64,000 nt of DNA, from contig JAGAKF010000051.1 in the NCBI GenBank assembly GCA_017625835.1, forward strand, positions 1 to 64,000. The letters are read 5' to 3'. Positions 43,503 to 52,005 of the stretch are shown here, in pieces (the first letter of the stretch is position 1; every line of letters begins with the position of its first letter). Under the pieces are notes generated by a model. It made no database searches, was not told the DNA's origin, and saw only the letters and a program-made list of their open reading frames with translations. The position numbers were made by a program, and so were the translations under genes. The DNA comes from Clostridia bacterium (lineage in GTDB: Bacteria > Bacillota > Clostridia > Oscillospirales > Acutalibacteraceae).

Positions 43503-44441
43503 TCAATATGTAAAAGTCATTGTTTTTGTCATAGAGCCTGAAACCTCGGCTGAGCCGTCGATTCCGATGAGGTTACCGCCGCCGCCACCGGCAAGGGGCA
43601 TATAAACCTCGGCATACTTTACGTAGCCGTCAGCTCCGACAACCGCCTTGAGCTTCGTACCTGTATAGCTGAAATCTGCCGAAGTAACGTTGATACCGAA
43701 AAGGTCGACCGAAGCAAGGTCAAGCGGGAAAGAACACTGCTTATTGTAAACGGGGAATTTTTTAAGCGTTGCAGCTTCCGGCACAACGAGAATGTTGATT
43801 TCGTAATCGTTGCCCTTCTTGGTCACCGTCGCAGTTTTAGCTCCTCTCGGGTCAAGAGCAACAGGAACGGAAAATGCTTCAGCAGTCTCTTTGCTTCCGT
43901 CTTCCGCAACACCCTTTGCGAAGCTTTTTGTGCCCTCGGTCGTGGTTGCATATGCTTCAATAATCTTATTGGCAACCTTTGTCGCTATATTACCGCCGGG
44001 AGTGATTGAAATAACATTGATATCGATTGAATCAGTCTTCTTGATTGTTACTTTCGAAGAACTGTAGGATTTTTTCATGCTCTCCGTATAATATCTGACA
44101 GCCTGCTCTTTTGAATATGAGGTCGGGTCGGCTGAGCCTGATTCAGGAGTTGTTGCTCCTGCGCCCGCAGTGTCTGACGGCACTACATCAGTTGCAGAAT
44201 CCGCAGAGTCCCCTGCTGCGGAATTATCAACTGTTCCGTCAACAGGCATTTGTGAATCCGGGTAAGCCTGATCAACAATGCTTCCGTCGGAAATGCTTCC
44301 TGCATAGCCTGAATCGGAACCGCCGAAGCCAGCAATGCTTTTCATAGCATCTGTATAATTGCCTATTGCAGAGGTTAACATTGAACAAAAAATCGCAACA
44401 CAGATAATAGCCGCAAGTACTTTTACAACTGTCTCTTTCAT
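43503..44441 (-). CDS. Anchored secreted protein, family member 2
   Basis: 312 residues. N-terminal membrane segment (KVLAAIICVAIFCSMLTSAI) nearly the same as that of the neighbouring 44582 protein (start MKET-[LV]-VK in both). A Ser/Asp/Ala/Gly-rich spacer (about 40-110) precedes YSKEQAVRYYTESMKKSYSS, matching the lipoprotein at 5788 (WTKEQIVEAYKTAAKK). The body is strand-rich with LKAVVGADGYVKYAEVYMPL near the end. No known domain. Tandem duplication with the upstream gene is likely. Confidence 0.65.
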   Translation of the reverse strand: MKETVVKVLAAIICVAIFCSMLTSAIGNYTDAMKSIAGFGGSDSGYAGSISDGSIVDQAYPDSQMPVDGTVDNSAAGDSADSATDVVPSDTAGAGATTPESGSADPTSYSKEQAVRYYTESMKKSYSSSKVTIKKTDSIDINVISITPGGNIATKVANKIIEAYATTTEGTKSFAKGVAEDGSKETAEAFSVPVALDPRGAKTATVTKKGNDYEINILVVPEAATLKKFPVYNKQCSFPLDLASVDLFGINVTSADFSYTGTKLKAVVGADGYVKYAEVYMPLAGGGGGNLIGIDGSAEVSGSMTKTMTFTY

Positions 44442-44535
44442 CTATAATACCCTCTTTTTTCGTTATGACTACATAATATCACCTTTGTCGGACTTTTTCA
44501 ACATTTAAAAATCTACGAATCGAGAAAATTACCAA

Positions 44536-44569
44536 TAAAAAAGGCACCGTCTTCCGACGATGCCCTTTA
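44536..44569 (-). terminator. Terminator after family member 3
   Basis: Stem AAGGCA-CCGTC / GACGA-TGCCCTT; on the minus strand followed by TTTTTTATT. Confidence 0.65.
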
Positions 44570-44581
44570 AAAAATCAACTA

Positions 44582-45598
44582 TTAATACTTGATATCTGTG
44601 TACTTGCCTGAGATTGTAGCCTGGCCTGTACCTGTTGCGCTGGGGATTGCAAGCTTAATCTTAAGGCTTGCATCAAGTGTGTATGAATACTCAAGAGTTG
44701 TAATCTTGCCGTCAACAACTGTTGCTGTGAAGATGATGTTTGAATACTTTGCTTCTGACTCTTCAGGAACAACTCTAACTGCATTACCTACTGAATCTGA
44801 AATACCCTTGTTAACTTCAGCGAATGTGATGTAGTCGTTTGTTGCGTGTGCAATTGCACTTTTAGCATCCGGTGTTACACAATCCTTAACCTTGATTTTA
44901 TATGTATTACCGTTTACTGCGAAATCAACAACGTCAGCTTCTGTAAGAGCCATAGCCTTGATCATATACTTTGCGTCAAAACCTTCGCCCTTACCGTTCT
45001 TAACGTCACCCTTGATAGGATCCTTCTTAATACCAAGGAAACCACCAACAACTGAGTCAAGGTTTGCGTTCTTGTCAACACCTGTGATGATCTTGTTAAG
45101 AGCATCTGTCAACGAACCAACGTCGATCGGCTTAATGAACTTACCGGTTCTTGTAAGCTTGTAAGAACCTTTTGCTGCCTTAGCTGTTTCTGCATTGAAG
45201 AACTTAATAACGTCAGCCTTTGTAAGCTTAGCCGGCTGCTGTGCGCCCGCGTTACCTGCATCGCCTGTGTTACCTGCATTGCCTGCATCACCTGTTGCAT
45301 CGCCGGGAACTGTTGCGTCACCTGTTGAACCGCCCATATCGCCTGTTGAACCGCCCATATCGCCTGTCGAGCCGCCCATATCGCCTGAACCGCCCAAGTC
45401 ACCTGTTGAGCCGCCCATATCGCCTGAACCGCCCATCAGACCGCCGTTTGATGATCCGCCTGCCTGAACCATTGATGCCTTGTACTCAGCTACGTCTTTT
45501 TCAGCTGTTACATAGCTTTCAACTGCGCCTGAAATGCTTACGCATAAAATAACTACGCAAATGATAGCGGCAAGTGCTTTTACGAGTGTTTCTTTCAT
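44582..45598 (-). CDS. Anchored secreted protein with Gly/Ser/Thr/Asp/Met repeats, family member 3
   Basis: 338 residues from the ATG at 45598 behind GGGGGTTAATAAA; the longer frame to 45640 has no site. One membrane segment (KALAAIICVVILCVSISGAV), then a spacer built of seven-residue units GDMGGST (residues about 50-95) and a Gly/Asn/Asp/Ala-rich stretch, then LTKADVIKFFNAETAKAAKG and a strand-rich body. Shares the anchor, spacer and body design with the genes at 43503 and 5788. Function unknown; the stalk suggests display away from the membrane. Confidence 0.65.
   Translation of the reverse strand: MKETLVKALAAIICVVILCVSISGAVESYVTAEKDVAEYKASMVQAGGSSNGGLMGGSGDMGGSTGDLGGSGDMGGSTGDMGGSTGDMGGSTGDATVPGDATGDAGNAGNTGDAGNAGAQQPAKLTKADVIKFFNAETAKAAKGSYKLTRTGKFIKPIDVGSLTDALNKIITGVDKNANLDSVVGGFLGIKKDPIKGDVKNGKGEGFDAKYMIKAMALTEADVVDFAVNGNTYKIKVKDCVTPDAKSAIAHATNDYITFAEVNKGISDSVGNAVRVVPEESEAKYSNIIFTATVVDGKITTLEYSYTLDASLKIKLAIPSATGTGQATISGKYTDIKY
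45319..45441 (-). repeat. 21-bp tandem repeat inside the stalk of family member 3
   Basis: On + the unit is GTTGAACCGCCCATATCGCCT and variants, five to six copies with some shortened to 15 bases; it encodes GDMGGST and GDMGGS. Slipped-strand changes could alter stalk length between strains. Confidence 0.8.
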
Positions 45599-45691
45599 TT
45601 TATTAACCCCCAAATGTTTTTTGTGATAACATCGTACCACATTGTTTCTTATATTTCTATACTTTTTCCCAAAAAGTATAAAATCCTTTAT

Positions 45692-45988
45692 TTACCTGTT
45701 GATCGCAACTATCATCACGGCACACAATATACACAGTATTACCATAAAGAAGTTGATGTTGCCCGAGATATAGTTCTGCTTTTTCTTGTGCACTCCGTCA
45801 AGGAAAACTCCTGCTGCAACAACAAGAACGAACGTTGCAAAAAGCTCGGCTTCGTACTTGCCGTAAAACATCGCAACAACAAAAGCAAAGAAAACGATCA
45901 TTGATGCAATCGAAATAATAAGCCACGGAAGGGTCAGCTTCTGCTTTATCGGCTGATTTTCTTTTTGCTGCGGTTTTTTGTTGCTCAT
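45692..45988 (-). CDS. Small membrane protein of unknown function
   Basis: 98 residues, preceded by GGAGGGGA. A Gln/Lys-rich head (MSNKKPQQKENQPIKQ) is followed by three hydrophobic helices (LPWLIISIASMIVFFAFVV, LFATFVLVVAAGVFL, FFMVILCILCAVMIVAI). No family recognised. A weak hairpin (ATACTTTTT / AAAAAGTAT, 45657-45680) after the stop may end transcription. Confidence 0.6.
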   Translation of the reverse strand: MSNKKPQQKENQPIKQKLTLPWLIISIASMIVFFAFVVAMFYGKYEAELFATFVLVVAAGVFLDGVHKKKQNYISGNINFFMVILCILCAVMIVAINR

Positions 45989-46137
45989 GCATTCCCCTCC
46001 TATCCTGATTATAGCATACCAAAATAAACGTGTTAAGTCAAGGTTTAATTTGACGTTTTTCCCCGAGAATCAAGCAAAATGTATAAAGTTTACTAAAAAA
46101 ATATGTTTAAAAATAATTGTGAATTTTTGATTTTTCA

Positions 46138-46170
46138 ATGACATTTCGTGCATTATATGTTATAATGCAC
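46138..46170 (+). promoter_or_regulatory. Promoter of the phoH-mutS2 operon with a perfect palindrome over the -10
   Basis: ATGACA (46138-46143), a 17-base spacer and TATAAT (46161-46166) preceded by TGT (extended -10). The palindrome GTGCATTATA-TGT-TATAATGCAC (46148-46170) is perfect over 10 bp per arm and covers the spacer end and whole -10, so a dimeric regulator bound here would block polymerase. Confidence 0.7.
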
Positions 46171-46236
46171 TCTGAAGACAGTGTTTTGGAATAAATTTAC
46201 TTCACTTCATTTTTAAAACAAAGCGAGGTTGTCCTT

Positions 46237-47202
46237 TTGTTCGAGCAGATAATCAATTTTGAACGTATGGAGCAGGCCGTGAGCCTCTTCGGAAGTTTTG
46301 ACGAAAACATAAAGCTCATAGAGAAAAAATATTCCGTCAAGGTTGTTTGCCGCGGTGCTGACCTGAAGGTCAGCGGTGAAGCCGAAAACGTAAGCCTTGC
46401 CGTAAGGGCAATCAACGGTCTTCTCGGTCTTATCAATAAGGGTGAGTCGCTCGACGAGCAGAATGTGAGATACGTCACAAGCCTTGTTGACGACGGCGCC
46501 GAGGATAAGCTTAAACAGATGAGCGGCGACTGTATCTGCCTTACAACGAGAGGAAAACCCGTAAAACCCAAAACCATCGGTCAGGAAAAATACGTCCGCG
46601 CGATCGAGGACAACACAATCGTTATCGGCGTCGGCCCTGCAGGAACAGGTAAAACCTACCTTGCAGTTGCGATGGCAGTCAACGCTTTCAGAGCAAAGGA
46701 AATCAACAGAATTATCCTTACGCGTCCTGCAGTTGAAGCAGGCGAAAAGCTCGGATTCCTTCCCGGTGATCTTCAGCAGAAGGTTGACCCTTATCTGCGA
46801 CCGCTTTACGACGCGCTGTTCGATATGCTCGGCGCAGAGAATTTTCAACGCTATCAGGAAAGAGGCAGTATCGAGGTGGCTCCCCTTGCCTATATGCGAG
46901 GCAGAACTCTTGACGACAGCTTCGTAATTCTCGACGAGGCGCAGAACACCACCCCGGAACAGATGAAAATGTTCCTTACACGACTCGGTTTCAATTCCAA
47001 AATGGTTGTCACGGGTGACGTGACACAGATCGACCTTCCTGACGGAAAACGTTCGGGACTTATTGAAGCTACAAGGATACTTAAAAATATTGACGATGTA
47101 AAAATCGTTCATTTTACCGAAAAGGATGTCGTACGTCATAAACTCGTACAGGATATTATCAAGGCGTACGAAAAATACGAGGAGGCAAAGAAAAGAAAAT
47201 GA
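46237..47202 (+). CDS. phoH: PhoH family ATPase
   Basis: 321 residues from a TTG start with GAGG 8 bases upstream. P-loop GPAGTGKT at 133-140; RPAVEAGEKLGFLPGDLQQK, FVILDEAQNTTPEQMK (Walker B) and VVTGDVTQIDLP are the family signatures. An N-terminal KH-like RNA-binding part precedes the ATPase. Thought to act with the endoribonuclease YbeY in RNA processing; here ybeY starts 4 bases inside its end. First gene of the operon. Confidence 0.93.
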   Translation: MFEQIINFERMEQAVSLFGSFDENIKLIEKKYSVKVVCRGADLKVSGEAENVSLAVRAINGLLGLINKGESLDEQNVRYVTSLVDDGAEDKLKQMSGDCICLTTRGKPVKPKTIGQEKYVRAIEDNTIVIGVGPAGTGKTYLAVAMAVNAFRAKEINRIILTRPAVEAGEKLGFLPGDLQQKVDPYLRPLYDALFDMLGAENFQRYQERGSIEVAPLAYMRGRTLDDSFVILDEAQNTTPEQMKMFLTRLGFNSKMVVTGDVTQIDLPDGKRSGLIEATRILKNIDDVKIVHFTEKDVVRHKLVQDIIKAYEKYEEAKKRK

Positions 47203-47705
47203 CAGACAAAATCAAAGTAATTATCACAAACGACCAGAAAGACATCAGAATCCCCACCGGTGTGAGAATGCTTGTACGACGTTGCTGTAATGCCGTTCTT
47301 GTAAACGAGGGCTTTGAAGGCTCAGCCGAAATCAGCGTAAGATTCGTTAACGATGAAATTATACACCAGCTCAATAAAGAGTTCCGTAATGTTGACAACA
47401 GCACGGACGTTCTCTCCTTCCCTCTCGGCGAGAACGGTGTTTACGATATAAACCACGACACTGGAGCAAAAATGCTCGGTGATATTGTTATCTCAATCGA
47501 GCACGCCATTATGCAGTCCAAGCTTTACGACCATTCTTTACAGAGAGAGATTGCATTCCTTACCGTTCACTCAATGTTCCACCTTCTCGGCTATGACCAT
47601 GAGAACGGCGGACTTGAAATGGTACGTATGAGAGAAAAAGAAGAGACCGTTCTTACTCAGCTCGGACTTAAGCGTAGCGACAGCTACTATACGGAGGAAA
47701 TCTGA
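47199..47705 (+). CDS. ybeY: Endoribonuclease YbeY (rRNA maturation factor)
   Basis: 168 residues. The zinc motif HSMFHLLGYDH (His124, His128, His134) is intact, and NSTDVLSFPL is the other family block. Matures the 3' end of 16S rRNA and takes part in ribosome quality control. Overlaps phoH by 4 bases (ATGA) and era by one base, so translation of the three is coupled. Confidence 0.95.
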   Translation: MTDKIKVIITNDQKDIRIPTGVRMLVRRCCNAVLVNEGFEGSAEISVRFVNDEIIHQLNKEFRNVDNSTDVLSFPLGENGVYDINHDTGAKMLGDIVISIEHAIMQSKLYDHSLQREIAFLTVHSMFHLLGYDHENGGLEMVRMREKEETVLTQLGLKRSDSYYTEEI

Positions 47706-48592
47706 TGACTAAAACCGCATTTATTGCGATTGTGGGTTGCCCTAACGTCGGCAAATCCTCAATTCTTAACCGTTTGCTCGGACAGAAAATAGCTATTGTT
47801 TCCGAAAAGCCGCAGACCACCCGTACAAAGATTATGGGTGTTCTGACCGAGGGCGACACTCAGCTTGTTTTCACGGACACTCCCGGTTTCCACAGACCGA
47901 AAACAAAGCTTGGCGAAAAGATGGTTCAGGCAGTAAGCGACAGCGTTGCAGGCGTTGACGCTTGTCTGTTCGTTGTTGAGCCTCAGGGAGAACTTCGCCC
48001 TGCCGAAAAGGAATTGATTGAAAAATTCAAAAAGCTTAAAATGCCCGTTATCCTTGCGATCAACAAGGTTGACACGCTTCCCGAAAAGGAAGTTCTTATG
48101 ACAAGAATTGCCGAGCTTTCGCAGGTTTACGATTTTGAAGCTATTGTTCCCGTTTCAGCTATGAGGGGAATTAATATGGAAGCTCTTCTTGAAGAGTTGA
48201 GTAAGCTTGCAGAGGAAAGTGTTTTCTTCTTCCCCGAAGATACTCTTACAGATCAGCCCGAAAGAGTTATCGCGGCGGAAATGATCCGCGAAAAGCTTCT
48301 TCGCAATCTCGACCGTGAGATTCCGCACGGTGTCGCAGTAAGCATTGAGAAAATGCGCGAACGCGAGGATTCCGACATTATGGACGTTGAAGCAGTTATT
48401 TACTGCGAAAAAGACAGCCATAAAGGAATCATCATCGGCAAGGGCGGAGCAATGCTCAAGAGAGTTTCAACAAGAGCGCGTGAAGATATGGAAAAGTTTT
48501 TCATGTGCAGAATCAACCTTCGTTGCTGGGTCAAAGTTAAGGAAGGTTGGAGAAACCGCGAAGGTTTAATTCATAATTTTGGACTTGACTAA
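47705..48592 (+). CDS. era: GTPase Era
   Basis: 295 residues. GTP motifs: G1 GCPNVGKS (residues 11-18), G2 in KPQTTRTKIMG, G3 DTPGFHRPK, G4 NKVD, G5 VSAMRG. The C-terminal KH domain holds GKGGAMLKRVSTRAREDME and binds the 3' end of 16S rRNA. Essential ribosome small-subunit assembly factor. GGAGG lies in the 3' end of ybeY. Confidence 0.96.
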   Translation: MTKTAFIAIVGCPNVGKSSILNRLLGQKIAIVSEKPQTTRTKIMGVLTEGDTQLVFTDTPGFHRPKTKLGEKMVQAVSDSVAGVDACLFVVEPQGELRPAEKELIEKFKKLKMPVILAINKVDTLPEKEVLMTRIAELSQVYDFEAIVPVSAMRGINMEALLEELSKLAEESVFFFPEDTLTDQPERVIAAEMIREKLLRNLDREIPHGVAVSIEKMREREDSDIMDVEAVIYCEKDSHKGIIIGKGGAMLKRVSTRAREDMEKFFMCRINLRCWVKVKEGWRNREGLIHNFGLD

Positions 48593-48609
48593 AATATAAT
48601 AAAAAAATC

Positions 48610-48639
48610 ATCCCTGCAAATACTTTTATTTGGAGGGAT
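48610..48639 (+). promoter_or_regulatory. Hairpin that pairs the yqzL ribosome binding site
   Basis: ATCCCT-g-CAAATA-cttt-TATTTG-g-AGGGAT: 12 paired bases with one G-G mismatch and a 4-base loop. The 3' arm contains most of the GGAGGG in front of the yqzL ATG (48645), so the folded RNA would hide it. It is not followed by a T run long enough for a terminator. Confidence 0.6.
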
Positions 48640-48644
48640 ATTTT

Positions 48645-48803
48645 ATGAACACAAACTATAAAGAACTTGCCGCCTGGTACAAATTTGCTTCCACGGGCAA
48701 GGTTTGCGATTATCTGCAATACAGAAACATTACACAGGAGAACGAAAATGAAGCTGAGCACGGACGGATTGATAATACGGGAACAGCAGACGGGCGAGGA
48801 TGA
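48645..48803 (+). CDS. YqzL-like small protein
   Basis: 52 residues starting MNTNYKELAAWYKFASTGKV, with CDYLQYRNI next. The pattern W-x2-F-x3-G-x-[IV]-x2-YL-x-[YF] and its place between era and recO match YqzL of bacilli, a small protein of unknown function. GGAGGG stands 7 bases before the ATG. Its last 56 bases overlap the start of recO in another frame, so both are read from one stretch of DNA. The C-terminal half (after NENEAEHG) is low in hydrophobics and may be shaped by the overlap. Confidence 0.7.
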   Translation: MNTNYKELAAWYKFASTGKVCDYLQYRNITQENENEAEHGRIDNTGTADGRG

Positions 48804-49488
48804 CCGTCTTGTTACCCTGCTTACCCGTGACTACGGCGTTCTGCGCGCTTTCGTAAGAGGAGCAAAGAGGATCAAAAGCAAGTCGCAGAGTGCGACACAG
48901 CTTTTCGCCTACGGAAACTTTTCGATTTACCGCGGAAAGGATGCCTACTCGATTGACGAAGCGCAGCCGATTGAGATATTTTTTGATCTGCGAAACGATA
49001 TAGAATCGCTTTCACTTGCCCAGTACTTCTGTGAGCTTGCAGGTGAACTTGCACCCGTTGAGGATGATGCCGCTGACTATTTGAAGCTCGTTCTCAACGC
49101 GTTACATATGCTTTCTAAAAACAAACGGTCTCATTCACAGCTGAAATCAATCGTTGAGCTGAGAATGATGACACTTTCGGGTTATATGCCCGACCTCGTC
49201 GTCTGCGGCGACTGCGAAAAATTTTCTGAAACAGGTATGTTTTTCAGCCCTGTTGAAGGTCAGATTTTCTGTGACGAATGTGTTTCTGACCACACGTGCA
49301 TCGCTCTGCCGAACGGTGTGCTTTCCGCTATGCGTCATATCTGTTATGTGGACTTCGCAAAGCTTTTTTCTTTCACCCTGCCGCAGGAAAGTATGGACTT
49401 TCTCGCTCAGGTTACGGAAAACTTTCTTCTTACGCAGACAGCGAAAAAATTTAAGACACTTGATTTCTATAAATCCATGAAAGGATGA
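48748..49488 (+). CDS. recO: DNA repair protein RecO
   Basis: 246 residues from the ATG at 48748 (GGAGAACGAAA upstream). The N-terminal OB fold has DGLIIREQQTGEDDRLVTLL and FVRGAKRIKSKSQ. A zinc-binding block CGDCEKF and GQIFCDEC (about residues 151-176) precedes the helical end. Loads RecA onto SSB-coated single-stranded DNA with RecR in recombination repair. Longer upstream frame to 48667 is a shadow of yqzL. Confidence 0.92.
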   Translation: MKLSTDGLIIREQQTGEDDRLVTLLTRDYGVLRAFVRGAKRIKSKSQSATQLFAYGNFSIYRGKDAYSIDEAQPIEIFFDLRNDIESLSLAQYFCELAGELAPVEDDAADYLKLVLNALHMLSKNKRSHSQLKSIVELRMMTLSGYMPDLVVCGDCEKFSETGMFFSPVEGQIFCDECVSDHTCIALPNGVLSAMRHICYVDFAKLFSFTLPQESMDFLAQVTENFLLTQTAKKFKTLDFYKSMKG

Positions 49489-49493
49489 GCGAT

Positions 49494-51881
49494 ATGAACA
49501 AACATCATAAATCGCTTGAGCTTGATAAAGTGCTCGAAAAGCTCGCATCCCACACTTCCTGTGAGGATGCACGCCTTTTTGCGCTTGAGCTTGTGCCCGA
49601 AACAGACCTTGAAAACGCACAGGCTCTTATGAACCAGACACGTGATGCACATATGCTTCTTGCCCGTTTCGGCGGTCCGTCTTTCGGCGGACTGACAAAC
49701 GTCAACAATGCGCTTTTCAGAGCGGATGCGGGAAGCACACTCAGTCTTCGTGAGCTTCTTGATATCGCTGCCGTGCTGAGAGTTATCCGTTCCATCGTTC
49801 AGTGGAGAAGCACCAACGAAGGCGTTGCGACAATCCTCGATATTTATTTTTCTTCACTTGTGCCGAACAAATTCCTTGAAGAAACGATTACAAACGCAAT
49901 CATTTCAGAAGAAGAGATTGCGGACAATGCTTCCCCTCTTCTTGCGGATATCAGAAGAAAAATCCGTGCGCAGGAAGGCAAGGTGCGCGAACAGCTCGGC
50001 AAATTTACACACAACACCAACTATTCAAAATATCTTCAGGACAACATCATCACAATGAGAAACGGCCGCTACGTTGTGCCCGTCAAGAACGAATACCGAA
50101 GCGAAATTCCCGGTCTCGTTCACGACTCTTCGGCAAGCGGTGCGACAATATTCATCGAGCCGATGCCCGTTGTTGAAGCAAACAACCAGATCCGTCTTCT
50201 CAAAAACCAGGAGAAGGACGAAATCGACCGTATCCTTGCAGAAATTTCGGCAACTGTCGGCAGTTTCGCAAACTCAATCAAGCAGAGCTACGAATGTGCC
50301 GTTGAGCTTAATGTTATTTTCGCAAAGGCACAGCTTGCCTATGCGATGAATGCATCCGTTCCCGAAATGAATGACGAAGGAATTATCGAACTCCGCCAGG
50401 CAAGGCATCCGCTTATTGACAAAAAGAAGGTTGTCCCCGTTGACATTCAGCTCGGCAAGGACTTCGACACAATCGTTATAACAGGTCCCAACACAGGCGG
50501 TAAGACGGTTTCGATAAAGACTATCGGTCTCATGTCCCTTATGGCGATGTGCGGACTTATGCTCCCCGTTAACGACAGAAGCAAGATCTCCGTTTTCACA
50601 AAGGTTCTTGCCGATATCGGTGACGAGCAGAGCATTGAACAATCGCTTTCGACATTCTCGTCTCATATGACAAACATAATAAAAATCCTTGAAGAAGCTG
50701 ACGGCAACAGCCTTGTTCTTATCGACGAATTGGGTGCAGGCACAGACCCCGTTGAGGGTGCGGCGCTTGCAATCTCGATTCTTGAACAGCTTCGCAATCA
50801 AGGAGCTAAAATTGCTTCTACTACTCACTATGCGGAGCTTAAGGCTTACGCTTTGCAGACGCACGGAGTTACCAACGGAAGCTGTGAATTTGACGTTCAG
50901 TCGCTTCGTCCTACATACCGTCTTCTTATCGGTGTGCCGGGACGTTCAAATGCTTTTGCAATCTCTCAGAGGCTCGGACTTTCGGACGATATAATCGAAC
51001 ACGCGCAGGAGCTTGTTTCGACGGAAAACACCCGTTTCGAAGACGTTGTTGACCGCCTTGAGCAAAGCCGCAAAAAGATGGAAGATGAACACAACGAGGC
51101 TTTGAAAATCCGCGCAGCTGCCGACAGAGAGCTTGAAAAAGCAAAACATATGAAAGCAGAAATACAGACAATGCGCGAAAAAGAAATGGAGAACGCAAAG
51201 GCTCAGGCGCTCCGCATTACGGAGCAGGCAAAGAGAGAAGCCTATCAGCTTCTTAATGAGCTTGAAGAGCTTCGCAAGCAGCAGGCAAAGGAAAAGGACG
51301 CTGCTGAAATGGCTCGCCGTGCAAGAGCAGCGGTCAAAAAGGGAATCGATGCGATTGATTCCGCAGCCGACCCGATCATCGGAACCTTTGACAATGACGA
51401 AGATTACGTTCTTCCCCGTCCGCTTAAAATCGGTGACACCGTTATTATTGCAGACATTGGAAATGAAGCAACCGTCGTTACGCTTAAAGACAAAAAAGGC
51501 CTCGTAACCGTACAGATGGGCACGATGAAAACACGAGTTAAAGAAGAGACTCTCCGCCTTGTTGAAAAGAAAAAGAAGGAAACGGGCGGTAAGCGTACAG
51601 TCGCAACAGGTAAGATGGAAAGCCGTATGAATATGAGCGCAAAGACGAGCCTTGACCTCAGGGGTATGACGGTTGACGAGGGACTTCTTGAGCTTGACCG
51701 ATATATCGACCACGCGCTCAGAATGGGCATCGGCGAATTTACCGTTATCCACGGCAAGGGCACGGGTGTGCTTCGTTCTGCTGTCCGTGAATATCTTAAA
51801 AAGTCAACGTTCGTTAAATCTCACCGTCTCGGAACATTCGGTGAGGGCGAAGACGGCGTAAGTATCGTTACATTAAAGTAA
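49494..51881 (+). CDS. mutS2: MutS2 (recombination control / ribosome rescue ATPase)
   Basis: 795 residues from the ATG at 49494 with AAGG 9 bases before it; an ATG at 49485 overlapping the recO stop is possible. MutS-type lever and ATPase: Walker A ITGPNTGGKTVSIK (about 329), Walker B LVLIDELGAGTDP, STTHY switch. A coiled-coil clamp follows (about 515-625), then the Smr nuclease domain (LDLRGMTVDEG, VIHGKGTGVLRSAV; about 715-795). MutS2 suppresses recombination and, in bacilli, splits collided ribosomes. Last gene of the operon. Confidence 0.95.
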   Translation: MNKHHKSLELDKVLEKLASHTSCEDARLFALELVPETDLENAQALMNQTRDAHMLLARFGGPSFGGLTNVNNALFRADAGSTLSLRELLDIAAVLRVIRSIVQWRSTNEGVATILDIYFSSLVPNKFLEETITNAIISEEEIADNASPLLADIRRKIRAQEGKVREQLGKFTHNTNYSKYLQDNIITMRNGRYVVPVKNEYRSEIPGLVHDSSASGATIFIEPMPVVEANNQIRLLKNQEKDEIDRILAEISATVGSFANSIKQSYECAVELNVIFAKAQLAYAMNASVPEMNDEGIIELRQARHPLIDKKKVVPVDIQLGKDFDTIVITGPNTGGKTVSIKTIGLMSLMAMCGLMLPVNDRSKISVFTKVLADIGDEQSIEQSLSTFSSHMTNIIKILEEADGNSLVLIDELGAGTDPVEGAALAISILEQLRNQGAKIASTTHYAELKAYALQTHGVTNGSCEFDVQSLRPTYRLLIGVPGRSNAFAISQRLGLSDDIIEHAQELVSTENTRFEDVVDRLEQSRKKMEDEHNEALKIRAAADRELEKAKHMKAEIQTMREKEMENAKAQALRITEQAKREAYQLLNELEELRKQQAKEKDAAEMARRARAAVKKGIDAIDSAADPIIGTFDNDEDYVLPRPLKIGDTVIIADIGNEATVVTLKDKKGLVTVQMGTMKTRVKEETLRLVEKKKKETGGKRTVATGKMESRMNMSAKTSLDLRGMTVDEGLLELDRYIDHALRMGIGEFTVIHGKGTGVLRSAVREYLKKSTFVKSHRLGTFGEGEDGVSIVTLK

Positions 51882-51934
51882 ATATGACCAAAAACCGTAT
51901 AAAAAACCTATACATTACGACAAGGAATATCCGC

Positions 51935-51963
51935 TTGCAATAAAGTTCCAAAAATGTTATAAT
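51935..51963 (+). promoter_or_regulatory. Promoter of the NeuD-like gene
   Basis: TTGCAA (51935-51940), a 17-base spacer, TATAAT (51958-51963) with an extended TGT before the -10. Confidence 0.65.
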
Positions 51964-52005
51964 ACGAGTAATGATTGTTTGAAAATTAACAAAAGGAGGT
52001 GCAAG

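Noticed and set aside
45109..45552. Several Pro/Leu/Arg-rich frames on both strands
   Set aside because: They are shadow frames of the 21-bp tandem repeat in the stalk gene.
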